A stretch of DNA of 64,000 nt, taken from NCBI GenBank assembly GCA_025506515.1, contig JACCIX010000245.1, positions 62,001 through 126,000 on the forward strand, read 5' to 3'. Positions 33,959-46,136 of the stretch are shown here, one piece after another (the first letter of the stretch is position 1; each line of letters opens with the position of its first letter). The DNA is from Flaveria trinervia (taxonomy: Eukaryota; Streptophyta; Magnoliopsida; Asterales; Asteraceae). The position numbers and the translations under genes were made by a program. The notes below the pieces were generated by a model. It worked only from the letters and a program-made list of their open reading frames with translations. It was not told the DNA's origin and searched no databases.

Positions 33959-34371
33959 CCATTATTTTTAGAAACCACTACAATTACCGTAGATTTCTCA
34001 CACTATTAAAAGGGAACACGAAAATGATAAGAAAGTTAAACTGATATGATTTATTATGCAGAACTGTTTTATGATGGAAGTTAGTTTATACATTTTTTAA
34101 CTTGGTATGACATTCACAATTGGAAATCATAAGTTTATAATTTCCAATTCAAATATAGATACTACCCATCCAAAGTTTACCCAATAACCATAACATTAAA
34201 ATAACCTTAACCATACCATTAGTTCATCACAATTAAAGAAGTTTCATTAAATTAGGATGATATAGAAAGTGTAGAACATAATGAACTTGAACATAACAAC
34301 ATTTAAGGTAGAACATTAATATGAAATCATCAGTGAAATGGAGCAATTAATCTAATGTCCATAATGGATGG
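33959..34371. other. Unassigned AT-rich stretch
   Basis: I see no ORF, repeat or family match in these 410 bp between the C-old LTR and the probable LTR of element D. It may be older flanking DNA. Confidence 0.5.
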
Positions 34372-35172
34372 TGTCGGATGTAGAAAGGCTGATGCAACCA
34401 AAACCAAGTCACTTAGAAGATTTTGGTACAACAAATAAAGGACTTCCGAAGCCAAGTGTGGAACTTCCGAAGGAAAAAGGAGATCTTCCGAAGACAAAGT
34501 GTAAAGCTTACTTCCGAAGGAAAAGTTCTAACTTCCGAAGATAAAGAACCTACTTCCGAATTTTAAGACATAGAAAGAAAGATCTGAAATCAACTTCCGA
34601 AGCACAGAAGTCCTCAATCCTCGGAAGTATAGAAGCCACTTCCGAAGTATAAGTGGGTTTGGAAGAACTTGTTCTTCCGAAGCAAACTTACCTTCGGAAA
34701 TCATGCTATTATCCAGTGGACATAAGTATGGCCTGCGTGACACTTCGCTGCAAATCTCTGAGATACTGCATGGCGTTTTCTCAAAAGCGATGCAGTTGAC
34801 CATACTTTAATCCACTGTTTACCTTTTATGTTAGTACAGTTGAAATCTTTAGTTGGTGAGAAAAGGTAAGTCATGGACATGTCATGACTACCATATCTTA
34901 GACAATACTTTATCTAAGATACTTAATTTTAGCATTGTAGTATATGCTTTAGTCTTAGGTTTCTAGCTGGTATCAAAGTATATCCGGCTGTACGATCTAG
35001 TATATATAGTCTCTTATTGTAACTCATATATCATGCTTGTAAGAGTCTTGTAATATCTTGAGTTGAGAAGTAAGATATACAAGTGCCTTGAAAATTTATT
35101 TTTGTGTGCTCCTTTACTACTTATTATATTATTATCAACTCTTGTAAAAGAGTCTACTTCATCTAAATTGAG
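34372..35172 (+). repeat. Probable 5' LTR of element D
   Basis: The left edge is taken at TGTCGGATG (34372), but no second copy exists in the window to confirm it. The part from 34440 to 34690 holds about eleven CTTCCGAAG or CTTCGGAAG words. TATATATAG at 35001-35009 is a good TATA box, followed by T-rich U5-like sequence. The primer site is not seen because another LTR-like sequence starts at 35173. A TGGTATCAAAG at 34968-34978 lies upstream of the TATA box, so it is unlikely to be the primer site. Confidence 0.5.
34440..34690 (+). repeat. CTTCCGAAG word cluster in the element D LTR
   Basis: ACTTCCGAAG or its complement occurs about every 20-25 bases, with two copies extended to ACTTCCGAAGT. 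The same word recurs at about 41767-42010 in the post-pol spacer of D. Confidence 0.85.
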
Positions 35173-35698
35173 TGTTAGGATCAGTGATCTAAGTTTGATT
35201 GATTATAGAGTATTGCAGCGGAGTACGAACAACGAATTAAATAATTCACAAGAACACAATTGATATTCAATGTAACAGTAAATGGTTATAGAAAAAGAGT
35301 ATTGTGTAAAAGAGATATTTCATTCATATGCTTTCGTGGTGGCTCAATGTCACATTTACAATTAGGTCAACATTCTTATATAGGATATGTGACGTCTGCT
35401 GATGTCACTTGATAGTAACATGTAATAGAATTATTCAAACTACTGAAACTATGCAAACTAATGAGAATGTTCTCAACTACTGATTACATCTCAGAGAATG
35501 CTTAAGTACAAAAACATAAAACTACTGAAACTAAACTACTGAAACTATAACTACTGAAAAGTAAATTACAAGTACTGAAAGGAAACTATCACAACTACTG
35601 AAGTTGGTAACTTCAGCTGTTGTGACAACTACTGATCACTTTGGTCTTTAGTCTTTGTCTTCAGTCTTTGTTCTTCAGACTTTGTTCTTCAGATATCA
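35173..35698 (-). repeat. Possible solo LTR or LTR fragment of another copia family, inserted upstream of D gag
   Basis: It starts TGTTAGGATCAG with GTATTGCAGCGGA soon after, the same arrangement as the left end of the element B LTR (minus orientation). The right end is uncertain; a CA at 35697-35698 just before the gag reading is a candidate. It contains repeated AACTACTGAAAC (35440-35640) and three tandem 14 bp units of the type CTTCAGTCTTTGTT (about 35650-35692). No target duplication is found. Confidence 0.4.
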
Positions 35699-38238
35699 AG
35701 ACAGCAAAATGTGGCAATCCATTGTCAATGGCCCGTATAGGCAAAAGTAGCTGGTGGAATCGTTCCATGATCGAGAAAGCTGTTGAAGATTACTCTGATA
35801 AAGACAGGAAGAAGCTTGACATTGACAGCAACGCTATGACTGTTCTTATGACTACAATTCCAAACTCTATCATGGTGGGGTTCGAACACTCCCAGTGTGC
35901 CAAATAACTGTTTGACGCGCTTGCTCAAATGTACTCAAGCTCAAATGACTCCAAGAAGGACTCACTGAAGCAGCAGTTCAAGAACTTCACCTATGTTGCT
36001 AGAGAGACTCCTAGCTAGCAATATTTTAGGTACATGGATCACATTTCTTCCCTTCAATTTGTGGGAATTGCTCATGAACTCAGAGACCTTACAAGAAAGT
36101 TCATGAGTGCATTACCCAATGAGTGGACATTTTACTATGTCTCTATCAAGAGAATAGAAAATCTGAATACACTCACCATGACCGAACTCTATGGGATCCT
36201 TGATGGTTACCGTTTGGAAATGGAAAGTAAGAGGGGTCATCAGACAAGCAGACCCTTGAGCCTTCCTGCTAGCAACGCCTTAATGGTTGCTAAAGACTCA
36301 AGAATCTCCCAGCCTCAATAATACCTGACTTACACCCAGTAGCCATCTTGTTCTTCTGGGCCATACATCATATTTCTTGAGACTCTAAGGTCTTAACAAG
36401 CTCAGCAAAGCTCCTTTTAGGACAGCTGTGCTTTTGTCTCAGGAAGTGGACACTGAAGTGATTATCAATACTGTTTTGATGATCTAGAGTGTTTCAGCCC
36501 GGATGACATGGAATTATGGACATAGTCCAACAAATGGCTCTTCTAACCTACAAAGCAAAGAAGTTCTTTAAGAGAACTGGAAGGCAATTTCCCCAGAATC
36601 TAGTCAATAGCAAATTTGGGTTTGACAAAACCAACCAAATGTTACAACTGTAACCAACTTGGTCATTTTGCAAGGGAATGCAAGGCTCCCAAGTCCAACC
36701 CGGAACCCACAGGTCTCCACACATCCTCTACACCAAAGCCCACCGGAAAGTCAACTGAAATAGCTGCAATGGCTCAAGAAGTTGGCCGGAGCTTCATGGT
36801 ACAGGATGTGACTCCTGCTCTAGCACTCATGGCCGGAACAGATGAAAATGAGGTATATGAACATCTCTGTACTCCTACCTATATTGCTAAGGTTAAATTG
36901 TATCAGGACTACAATATGGAGATTAAATCTGATATAAGTCTTTAAATGTTTTGAAATCTGACTTCAAAAGGGCTGAATCTGACTACTAAAGAAAAATTGA
37001 AGAGTTAGAGAAAACTATGTCCCTATTAAAACATGAACACACAAACTATAAACTCAGATAAAGGATTTAATATCCAAATTGACTAAGGCTCAAGCCCAGC
37101 TTGTCATATCTAAGGCTCAAGCCAGAAGTATGCTATTTCTGAGCAAAACTTCCAAGCCATCCTTGCATCATCCTCTCACTCAAAACTTTGCTACCAAAAC
37201 AAAGGAGAGTTAGGAACCAATGAAATTGGTCCACCACAGTCTTATGAGTCTATAAGACAACCAAGGTGTGGTACTGAAGAGCAAGAGGTTTCATCTGTTG
37301 ACCCACCTTCTCATGAGTCAAAGAATGATGCAACTATGGAGACCATCACAAGGAAGAACCAGGTAACTGTGCCCTCCCCTACTAATGATGATCAAACCCT
37401 GACCACCAAAGCCAGAAGAAGTAGAGCTAAGGCAGCCAGAAAAACTACCAAGAAGTGGCTGAGTCCAAGCTTAAGATAGACCCAAAGCAAAAGGGTATAT
37501 TCATCTTAGCTGGATTCCAAGTGGTTGAAAACTCTGATTCGGGAAAGGGGTGTAATACCAGCACTCCTGTCCTACCAAATGATCAGAAGTTAAAGGGAAA
37601 AGTTGCTAATGAAGATAAAAAACAAGAAACAGCAATCCTCAAATTCCCAAAAGACTAACATTGCATGCATAATGTGTGGTCTGCAAAACCACATGGCCAA
37701 AGATTATTACTACAATCCTGCTGGCACACATTATGCAAATAATGTTATAAAGGAAGGAGTCAGGGAAGGTTTCTCATTTGGACCATATCAAATGGTTCAA
37801 GTGATGAAAAAGGGAAAGCTTGTTCCTGAAGCAAGGCTGCTTTCGGAAGAAGATTCTTCTTCTGAAAGGAAAAAGGCTTCGGAAGCTAAAGCTGTCAAGA
37901 CTCAGAAGAACAAAAGAGTTCCCTTCAAACCATCCCAGAAGAAGACTGCTTCAAAAGAAAAGGTGGTGAAGGCTTATTCCGAAAAGAAAGAAGCTTCGGA
38001 AGAATGCCAAGTTATAAAAGCTTCAACAAGCTCATCCTCCATGATCAACCAAGGGATGGAATGGAAGATCAGGGAAGATGTTGTAACCCAAACCTCTTCT
38101 TCGAAGTCATTCATTGAACCCCCATGCATAAATTTTGGTCAATTATGTCATTATCTTTGGAAGAACCCAAGAACAATAAAGCTTGGGTTTCCAATCAAAA
38201 CTAATCATCTCATCTTATGTGTAGGGACATCCATATGA
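35699..38238 (+). pseudogene. Element D gag
   Basis: Copia gag missing its first few dozen residues. DSKMWQSIVNGPY (about 35705-35743) is followed by a frameshift to WWNRSMIEKAVEDYSDKDRK (about 35755-35814) and the core SLKQQFKNFTYVARE (about 35964-36008), MDHISSLQFVG and LRALP-like FMSALPNEWTFYY (about 36100-36138). The zinc knuckle CYNCNQLGHFAREC is at 36640-36681. A second knuckle at 37666 reads CIMCGLQNHMAKDY, with the last Cys replaced. A linker (37850-38010) is rich in Ser-Glu-Glu and Lys and carries CTTCGGAAG words in its codons. Stops lie at 35905-35907, 36016-36018 and 36319-36321, with further breaks near 36950-37450 and 37660. Function: particle formation and RNA binding. Confidence 0.87.
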
Positions 38239-41200
38239 CAAAAATAACAACATTTGGATTGTAGATAGTGGATGCTCCAGGCAGATGACAGGGAACAGAC
38301 ATCTCCTTCAACAATTTCAACATTATGATGGAGGTCCTGTCCAGTTTGGAGGTAAGACCGGAGGATATATTTCTGGCAGAGGGAGTATATCCGATGGTAT
38401 GTTAACAGTTGACAAAGTTAACTTTGTCAAACAGCTTGAACACAATCTGTTAAGTGTTTCTCAATTCTGTGATCAAAAGCACCAAATGCTTTTCACAGAA
38501 CATGAGCGCATTATCCTCAAACCAAGGATGACAATTCCTCCGGAATTGGTGCTTCTTAGATCTCCGAGGAAAGGGGATATGTACAAGCTTGATATGAACA
38601 ATGCTTCCCCAATGGGTAAAGTATCATGCTTTCTTTCCAAAGCTGATAGTGATAAGTCAACACTGTGGCATAAACGTATGTGTCATGTAAATTTTAAGAC
38701 AATGAACAAATTGGCTAAAAACAACATGGTACATGGTTTGCCTAAAAAGGAGTTTTTCTACAAAGACAACTGTGTTGCATGCCTGAAAGGGAAACCACAA
38801 TACATCTCATAAATCCAAATGTGTTAAGTCTATCACTACTCCATTGCACTTATTGCACATGGATCTTTTTGGTCCCATACGTATAATGAGCATTGGAAGG
38901 AAATCATATTGCCTTGTGATAGTTGATGATTTTACAAGATTCACATGGGTATTCTTTTCAAGAACTAAAGATGAAACTACTGAAACATTAAAATCGTTTA
39001 TTCATAAAATAGAAACCAATTGATCACAAGGTTAAAATAATTAGAAGTAATCAAGGGACTGAGTATCAGAACTCGTTCTTGACTCATTCTGTAACTCAAA
39101 AGGATTGCCAGACAATATAGTGCTCCCAGAACTCCTCAACAAAATAGTGTTGTTGAGAGGAGGAATAGGACACTTACTGAGGCTGCTCGAACTATGTTAG
39201 CTGATTCAAAGCTACCTCTAACATTCTGGGGAGAGGCAGTCAGCACTGCATGCTACGTGCAGAACAAGTTCTTGTAGTTAAGCCCCATGGAAAAACCCCT
39301 TATGAGCTATGGAACAAGATGCCACCGTTCATTGGCTTTCTAAGGTCCTTTGGCAGGAGGTGTACCATACTTAACACAAAGGACAATTTAGCAAAATTTG
39401 CTGAAAAGTCAGATGATGCTATCTTTGTTGGATACTCTTCTAGTTCCAAAGCCTACAGAGTATACAACATTAAGAATCAACAACGTGAGGAGTCATCCAA
39501 TATAGTTGTTAATGAGCACACTCCTTATGTTAGGGGGAATGGACTTGATCATATCTTTGATTTAGAATTATTTCCAAACTATTCTAAACCCTCTTTGTGA
39601 AATGTTTCAGTTGGAATAGGTGCTCAAAATGATGCTGATGCTGCTGCTAATGATCAACTGTTTGAGCTTCCCAGGCCTAAACCAAATTCTCCAAGTGCTG
39701 CAATACATAAAGCTTCACTATTCACAGATCCGATAGTTTAACTATATCAAGGAATAGTGAAGCTTAAACAAGTGAGTCACCTACTCAGCCTAAAAGTCAT
39801 CAGGTGATCCACCACAACACCAAGCAGAAGGAGGTAGTATTTTGAAGGAACAGGAAACTGTTAATACTAGTTCACAACAAACTATTGATGATGTTTCTCA
39901 TTCATTCAATCAGTCCTCATTGAATGACTTTGAAACGGCAGCTGAACAAAGTGTTCTAGTTCCTGAGCATAATATGTCCAACCAGGATCTATCTCTGCAA
40001 CTGGAAGTGATTCCTCGTCTTAGGATCACAACACTCATCCAACTAAGAACATCATAGAGAATGTATCTAAGGGTGTGAGAACAAGAGGACAAACTCATCA
40101 AGGGAATGTCTGCCTGTACTCATGCTTTCTATCTCAGATGTAACCCAAGACGGTAGAAGATGCCTTAAAAGATAGTAGCTGGATTGAATTGATGCAAGAG
40201 GAGCTACTTCAATTCAAGAGACAGAAGGTATGGAACCTATGTCTGCTACCATCTGGTCAAGTACCTATAGGCACCAATGGGTTTTCAGAAACAAGAGAGA
40301 TGACAGAGGCTTGATCATCAAGAATAAGGCAAGACTTGTGGTTCAAGGATACACTCAAGAGGAAGGAATCGATTATACTGATGTCTTCGCACTAGTTGCA
40401 AGACTTGAGGTAGTAAGGATCTTCCTTCCTTATGCTGCATCCAAGGACTTCACAGTATACCAACTTGATGTCAAGTGTGCTTTTCTATACGGGGATATAG
40501 ACAGGGAAGTCTATGTATGTCAAACTCCAGGATTTGAAGATCCACAACACCCTAACTATGTGTGCAAATTGGATAAAGCTCTATATGGGTTGCACCAAGC
40601 ACCTAGGCTATGGTATGAGACTCTGTCTCAGTTTCTTCTGAAGAATGGCTATACTAGAGGTACCATTGACAAGACTCTTTTCATTAGAAAGTCTGGAAAG
40701 GACATTTTGCTAGTACAAGTCTATGTTGATGACATCATATTTGGTTCCTCAAATGGCCAAATATGCAAGGACTTTGAATGCATTATGAAGAAGAAGTTTG
40801 AGATGAGCTCCATGGGAAAAATGGACTTTTTCCTTGGAATTCAGGTAAAGCAACTGAAGGAAGGGTTCTTCATTAATCAATCTAAATATGTCTCTAACAT
40901 CTTTGAAAGATTTGAGATGAAGGATTGCAAGCCTGCCAAGACACCCATACCCAAAAACCATAATCTTTGTCCTGACCTTGAGGGGGAGGATACTGATCAA
41001 CATCAGTTTAGGGCAATTATTGGTTCTTTGATGTATCTAATAGCAAGTAGACTTGATATCATTTTTGCTACTTGCATTTGTGCAAGATATCAGGCTGCTC
41101 CTAAGGTGTCTCACCTGGCTGCTGTTAAGAGAATCCTCAGATACCTCAAAGGAGCACCTAAACTAGGTCTCTGGTATCCCAGAAACAAGGATTTTAATCT

Positions 41201-41680
41201 TTATGGATACTCTGACAATGACAATGGAGGCTGCAATATTGACAAGAAATCCACATCAGGAGGATGTCAATCTCTTGGTGGAAGGATCATCTCATGGCAA
41301 TGCAAGAAACAATCCTGTGTCATACATCAACTGGTGAAGCTGAATACATTGCTGCTGCTAGCTGCTGTGCTCAACTGCTATGGATTCAAAATCAGATGTT
41401 GGACTACAGATTCAACTTTATGAATACTCCTATCCATATTGAAAACAACAGTGCTATCTCCGTTACTGAAAATCCGGTAAAGCATTCCAAGACTAAGCAC
41501 ATTGACATCAGGTATCATTTTATTAGAGACATTCATGAGAAAAATCTAATCAAGTTAATCAAAGTTGATTCAAATCAACAATATGCTAATCTGTTTACCA
41601 AAGCTTTTCATGAACAAAGGTTTAAGTATCTCATAACAGCTATCGGGATGATAAACATTGATAAATCTGATCTCTTTTGA
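38239..41680 (+). pseudogene. Element D pol: protease, integrase, reverse transcriptase, RNase H
   Basis: The protease is marked by WIVDSGCSRQMTGN, with DSG at 38264-38272. The integrase zinc region is WHKRMCHVNFKTMN (about 38667-38708; the usual Gly before His is Cys) and CVACLKGK. The core has HMDLFGP (about 38857-38878) and RSNQGTEY (about 39043-39066), in which the second catalytic Asp is Asn (39049-39051), and NSVVERRNRT (about 39143-39172). RT has ARLVVQGYTQEEGIDY, YQLDVKCAFLYGD, YGLHQAPRLWYE (about 40585-40620), YVDDIIFGS (about 40722-40748) and IIGSLMYLIASR. RNase H reads YSDNDNGGCN, where YSDSDYGGC is usual, then GEAEYIAAASCC, NNSAISVTENP and NLFTKAF, ending SDLF at 41677. Breaks occur near 38812, 39020, 39250 and 41290, and the stretch at 39601-40200 is poorly readable. 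Confidence 0.92.
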
Positions 41681-42301
41681 AAACCATTTTAATATGTAAG
41701 TCTTGTGTCAATACAATTTAAGCCCTGTTACAAGAAATTCTCTCTGAAATTTTCTAAGTGTAAATCCTTCCGAAGAGAAATTAACCTTCAGAAGATACTC
41801 TCATATCTTCCGAAGCAAAATTTCTCAAAGATAACTTTCTTCTCTCGAAGAATTTTTGGTCTCGGAAGAAGCGATTGATTATACATCAGATCTACTTCCG
41901 ACTTACAAATACTCTATTCGGAAGTAACTCCAACCTTCGGAAACAAAGATTTGGCTTCAGAAGTAAGAATTGCCTTCGAAAGACAAGTTACCTACGAAAA
42001 TGTTTTACACTCGGAAGAGAGATTTCACTGTGTAACATAAATTCTTGGGCCCCACACTGTAAAAAGCAATGATTTTGTTAATGATGTCAGATTATTTAAC
42101 TGATTTTTAACCTTACCGCCGCTTTCATTCCATCCACTAAACCATAACATCAGCTTATCCTACCCCCATTACCGCCTCTCCACAATCTTTTAAATAATCT
42201 TCACTATTTACTTTCACTCTCTTACTTGCAAATTTTACAACCCTAGAAATTTCTCCAACTCAACTTTACCCAGCTCAAATCATCCCCATTCAACTTTCCA
42301 A
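41681..42301 (+). other. Spacer between pol and accessory ORF in element D, with CTTCCGAAG words
   Basis: From about 41767 to 42010 there are some eleven CTTCCGAAG, CTTCGGAAG or one-base variants (for example 41768-41776 and 41808-41816). CTTTTAAATAATC (42187-42199) is a weak TATA-like sequence. A pyrimidine-rich stretch ends in TTTACCCAG (AG at 42272-42273), a possible 3' splice site 28 bases before the ATG at 42302. Confidence 0.7.
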
Positions 42302-43493
42302 ATGGCCTTCAACCCTCAGCACAACCAAGTCGCACTTCTTGATTCAACAAGAGATGTTGACTTCTCAGATATTGTCTCCTTTCTAACCCAATCTTCCTAC
42401 TACACCGCTTTGACTATTTACCCCACAATTTACTCAAAACATATGTCTGAATTTTGGGCAAACGGTCAGATTGAAACCCTAAACGGGGCTCGTGTCATTT
42501 GATCGAGCATCTGTGGCCAGGAGTTGGTCATTTCTAAACAGCTCATCAGGGAGCATTTAGAGCTTCCTGATGAGGGTGCTCCAACGTAATTCCCCAAAGA
42601 AGACTTGGACGATTCTTATCTTCAAATGGGATATGGTGGAGATGTTAGCAGTCAACTGTCTACAGATTTAACTTCTCATACAAATGGAAGTTCCTGCTAC
42701 ACGTGGTCCTTCACTGCTTGTCGAATAAATCTGGGGGATGGGATCAAATCCCATATGAACTTGGGTGCTTTGTTCATGGTTGGTAAAAAGTCTCCGCTTT
42801 AACTATTCAAGATTTGTGCTAACTAAACTCATGGGAAATCTTCAGAAGGACACATCATGTATCCCAGGTTTCTCCAGCACATAATCAACTGCGAGCTGGA
42901 CCAGAGCAAGCTTGTCTGTGCAGGTGCTTTGTCTGCTTCTCAAATGAGGCCGACCATCTTCAAGACTTTGAAGAGAGTGTCCACCAACTTCACAGGAAGA
43001 GATACTGCACTTCTTCGAGGTATGACTGAGCCAACGGCTCCTGGCGACATCCCTGTTAACCCCATAGGTGATGACCCCCACCAGCAACTACCCCCACAAT
43101 GCCAACACTACCTTCTCCACCCATGACCATCACTTATGAGAAACGCCCCAACAAACCCTTGTTCAATCTACTCTGATTGAACAAGCCCTTCCTGTTCAAC
43201 CCAAAAAGGCTAGAGTGGAACATAGGGCTCCCATTCAGCCTGAGGTCCAACCATCCTTCACAACTGACGTCAATATGGTTCCTGAGTCTCCTCAGTCTCA
43301 GACCCATGAGCCCACAACCCAAGCTGAAAGCCCTCAGGGTGAGTCTTTATACTCCCCTGAGCACCCAAAAAGGGACAGGCCTATCACAGGCTCAATACCT
43401 TTAGATATTGATCAACGTCCCAGGTCATTAGGTTTCACTTCCATATCTTTTACAGACCTTTTAATTATAACTGATGAAGATTATGTCTCTTAA
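42302..43493 (+). pseudogene. Element D post-pol accessory ORF
   Basis: The first 66 codons are clean: MAFNPQHNQVALLDSTRDV, DFSDIVSFLTQSSYYTALTI (about 42362-42421), PTIYSKHMSEFWANGQIE and NGARVI. A shifted reading continues with QELVISKQLIREHLELPDEG. At 42857 follows MYPRFLQHIINCELDQ, then FKTLKRVSTNFTGRDTALLRGM. A Pro/Gln/Thr-rich, charged tail (43160-43490, QPEVQPSFTTDV, DRPITGSIPLDIDQ) is probably the start of the hinge. The N-terminal domain matches those after pol in A and C and is one I associate with many unnamed proteins from Asteraceae genomes (recollection, to be searched). The C-terminal half and 3' LTR are lost at the junction near 43640. No catalytic motif or membrane helix is visible. 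Confidence 0.75.
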
Positions 43494-43649
43494 GGGCAAT
43501 GAAGTTGATCCACAACACCCTCTCAAGGATCAACAGAGCTCTTTAAAGATCTTCAAATGTGGATTCCAAAGAATATTTAGTAGAGTTTGGCCCTCCCAAA
43601 GGCTCCCTCGAATATTGAAATTAGCTCCTATTTAAAGGCTTTCAAGAGT

Positions 43650-45600
43650 GTTTGACCACGTGGTCATTTATGCCTAAAATGCTAGTACAATGCTTATGAA
43701 TGTTGGTTGGCTGGTATGTGTAGAAGGGTCAGGAACAATTTCATGGTTGATAGGGCACGACCCCATACTTGAGGTTGGGCAAACCCACATCCTTACTTTT
43801 TAGGGGAAAGTACTTTTGCCCTATTAGAATGACAAAGATGGATTGTACTAATTTTAGCAAGGGGTTTTATTTCATGCTAGCCATTGGGGTGTGCTTAATA
43901 AGGCACATGCTGATGCTTGGGCTCCAAAGCTATGTTTTCTTCAATTTGTTCTTAATAATGATTCTTTTGTCCATATTGGTCTTTGTAGCCTAAAAACACA
44001 ATTTAACATTTTTAAGTTGAATTTATCACTTAAAGTAAGAGTAAATAATTGATTTGCTTTTGAAATATTTTATATGTATAATGTAGAGCACGTCAAACAT
44101 CTCCACATGTAAGGCCTCGATCCCAAGAAACACCACAGTTGGTCATTTATAGCATAAAACATCTCATCTAAAACATTATAGTAGATAAACAATTCCAAGG
44201 TAAACAATTGTTCTCAAGCATACTAAACATCATCAGGTGGAGATAGATGCTAGTCTCCCAATGCCAAGTAGCTCTGCTACTTGTGCCATCTTCAACAATC
44301 CTTTTCTACCAAATGATATATATACAAAGTCAACATTGTTGAATGAGTTCTATTCTTATAATAATATAGAAACTATATCTTTTAAAAAAATTTAAGGAAA
44401 ACAAATTTATCATAGACAATAGTCAAGTTGACTTTCTTAACAGTTTTATATCATGTTCATTATCGAGTAGTTTATTTTTGTTTGACAACGCCCCCTTTAA
44501 GAATGCGGTGTAATTTGGGTTTTGACCTAAGCCTTCCACTAATGGCAGGTTAATCTAGAGTTGCTTGAACAATCCTAGGAACTTTCTATATGGTGCCTCC
44601 ATTCATTTTTGTCTTAAACGAATAGGATACAAAGCTGGTGGAACATAGGTTGGTGGTGGTACCTATTTCTTGGCTTGTTCTTCAAGAATATCAGGTTGCT
44701 TTTGCTTTTTCTTTTCCTTTTCACTTGCATTAGTTGGAGTTTTTGTTTCAACTTCTTCCGAGATTGTTTGTAATGCACATGCACCACTTTTTGTGTTTTT
44801 CCCACTTATTATGGTGATGCTTTTCACTTATGTATTAGGATTTGTCATAGTGTTGCTAAGCAAAGCAGCTTGGAGTCTTTCAATTTAAGTGTTGTGCTAT
44901 CTAAACCACTTGATATTGAATATTTTCCAAGGATTCCATGTTGTTTTTATGTCAGTTTTGTCTCTTTCGATGTTTCTCTGTTGTTGCTAGGGTAGCCTTT
45001 TGTTGAATCCATAGGATGGTTGGTTGTTGCCTCCTTCTCTGGAATTTGAGTTACTTCTCCAATTCGAGTTGTTGACATATGAATTTTTTAGGCATCCTAC
45101 ATAGTGAACATCTTCAGCCTTAATCATGTTTTGTGGACATTCATTGGTTTTGTAAGAATTTCCAAATGTGTTGCATCATGTTGTAGTTTCTTTTGTTCAA
45201 CTTGCTATTTTTGAATTGTTTGGTGAGGGATTCTAATTAGGATGTAACTAGGGTTTTAGAGTCTACTTGATAAATGCATTTAAAAATTGGTTTGTTCCTT
45301 AGGGATTGTTAGTAAAGCGCTTCTTACCTGTTTTCTCTAATGCTTGGTATGCTTCGATTAAGGTGACACTTTTCACATACCCTCCCACACTTTGATTAAT
45401 AGATTATTTGGGTGCTTAACTCATTGTATTGTAAAAGGTCAAACACTACAGCCACAGATCAAGTCTGTGTTATGGGTATCTTAGAAGGAAACCTTGGTGT
45501 CTCTCCCACGCTAAATGTAAAGATTCATTATTGCCTCGGTGAAAGCTAATGATACTGTTTCTCAATTTGGTAGTGCAATCGGGTGGAAGGTATTAAAAAA
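43650..45600 (-). mobile_element. Reversed, internally deleted Athila-type gypsy fragment
   Basis: On the minus strand, about 45600-44480 follows gag-protease spacer of element E (50040-51210): reversed, it shows GGR/CNT-like zinc region text, ITTRSGK-type sequence near 44800, the Pro-rich VPPPPYVP counterpart near 44660 and LPLVEALAQ near 44560. The part at about 44000-43690 matches the E-family LTR (the stretch around ACAAAAAGTACT and the words TGGGGTCGTGCCC near 43750). Pol is missing between them. Hydrophobic open frames on the plus strand here are antisense to gag. Confidence 0.65.
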
Positions 45601-46136
45601 AACTGTTTACATATTTCCACCCGTATGGTGATAGAACAATAGAGAAGCAAATCAAGATAGGAAATGGCTCGGCTTCGAAGTGAGATGGAAAGAGTCTTAG
45701 AAAAATAGGTAAAATATCTGTAATATGTAGAACATTTGTGCATACATCGATAGAAAAATAGGTGGACTAGACCTCTACAATGTATAAGAAGAAGAATGAC
45801 TATATTTAACATATATAGACTACTAAAACATGTTGGCGGTATAAGGACGGTGGTGGTGTGGATGGAAGTGTTGGACGGTGGTGGTAATGGTGGTGAATGG
45901 TTGTGGTGGTCATGGTAGATGATGGGTGGTGGTGGACGGTGGTGGAGGGTGGACAGTGGGTGCTTATAAAGAGTGGGTGGTGGGTGGTGGTGGTGGTAAG
46001 TTGGTGGTGCTTAACCCTCTACACAACTTAGAACATATTAGAAGTGGTTGGGAAATTCTACAACAAATAGAGCTCATATAGATGTTTTTAATAAATTATC
46101 TTCAGAAAAGTAATCAATCTAAAGATCATAATATCT
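45601..46136. other. Unassigned stretch with a GGT-rich minisatellite
   Basis: No gene is seen. From about 45838 to 46010 the DNA is a run of GGTGGTGG and GGTGGACGG units. The remaining 230 and 125 bp on either side show nothing recognisable. Confidence 0.6.

Larger units (their letters stand above)
34372..43640 (+). mobile_element. Element D: Sirevirus-like Ty1/copia retrotransposon
   Basis: D reads, left to right, probable LTR (34372-35172), an LTR-like intrusion (35173-35698), gag (35699-38238), protease, integrase, RT, RNase H (to 41680), spacer (41681-42301) and post-pol accessory ORF (42302 to about 43500). Its 3' LTR is absent: similarity stops near 43640, where a reversed Athila fragment begins. 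Gag with two zinc-knuckle-like motifs and the accessory ORF support a Sirevirus-like type. CTTCCGAAG words in both the upstream LTR-like part and the post-pol spacer tie the left part to the element. Confidence 0.8.

Noticed and set aside
34440..34690. Regularly spaced short repeats resembling a CRISPR array
   Set aside because: The repeat is only 9-11 bp, occurs in both orientations with irregular spacing, no cas genes are near and the context is a plant LTR.
34968..34978. TGGTATCAAAG as primer binding site of element D
   Set aside because: It lies upstream of the best TATA box (35001-35009) and no LTR end precedes it, so it is probably a chance match within the LTR.
44670..44888. Plus-strand hydrophobic frame with apparent membrane segments
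   Set aside because: It is antisense to the reversed Athila gag-protease spacer, whose counterpart is at about 50820-51060 in element E.
45546..45812. Minus-strand frame of 88 codons as a possible host gene
   Set aside because: Its right part is in unassigned AT-rich DNA, the left part in decayed gypsy sequence; no motif and no gene context.
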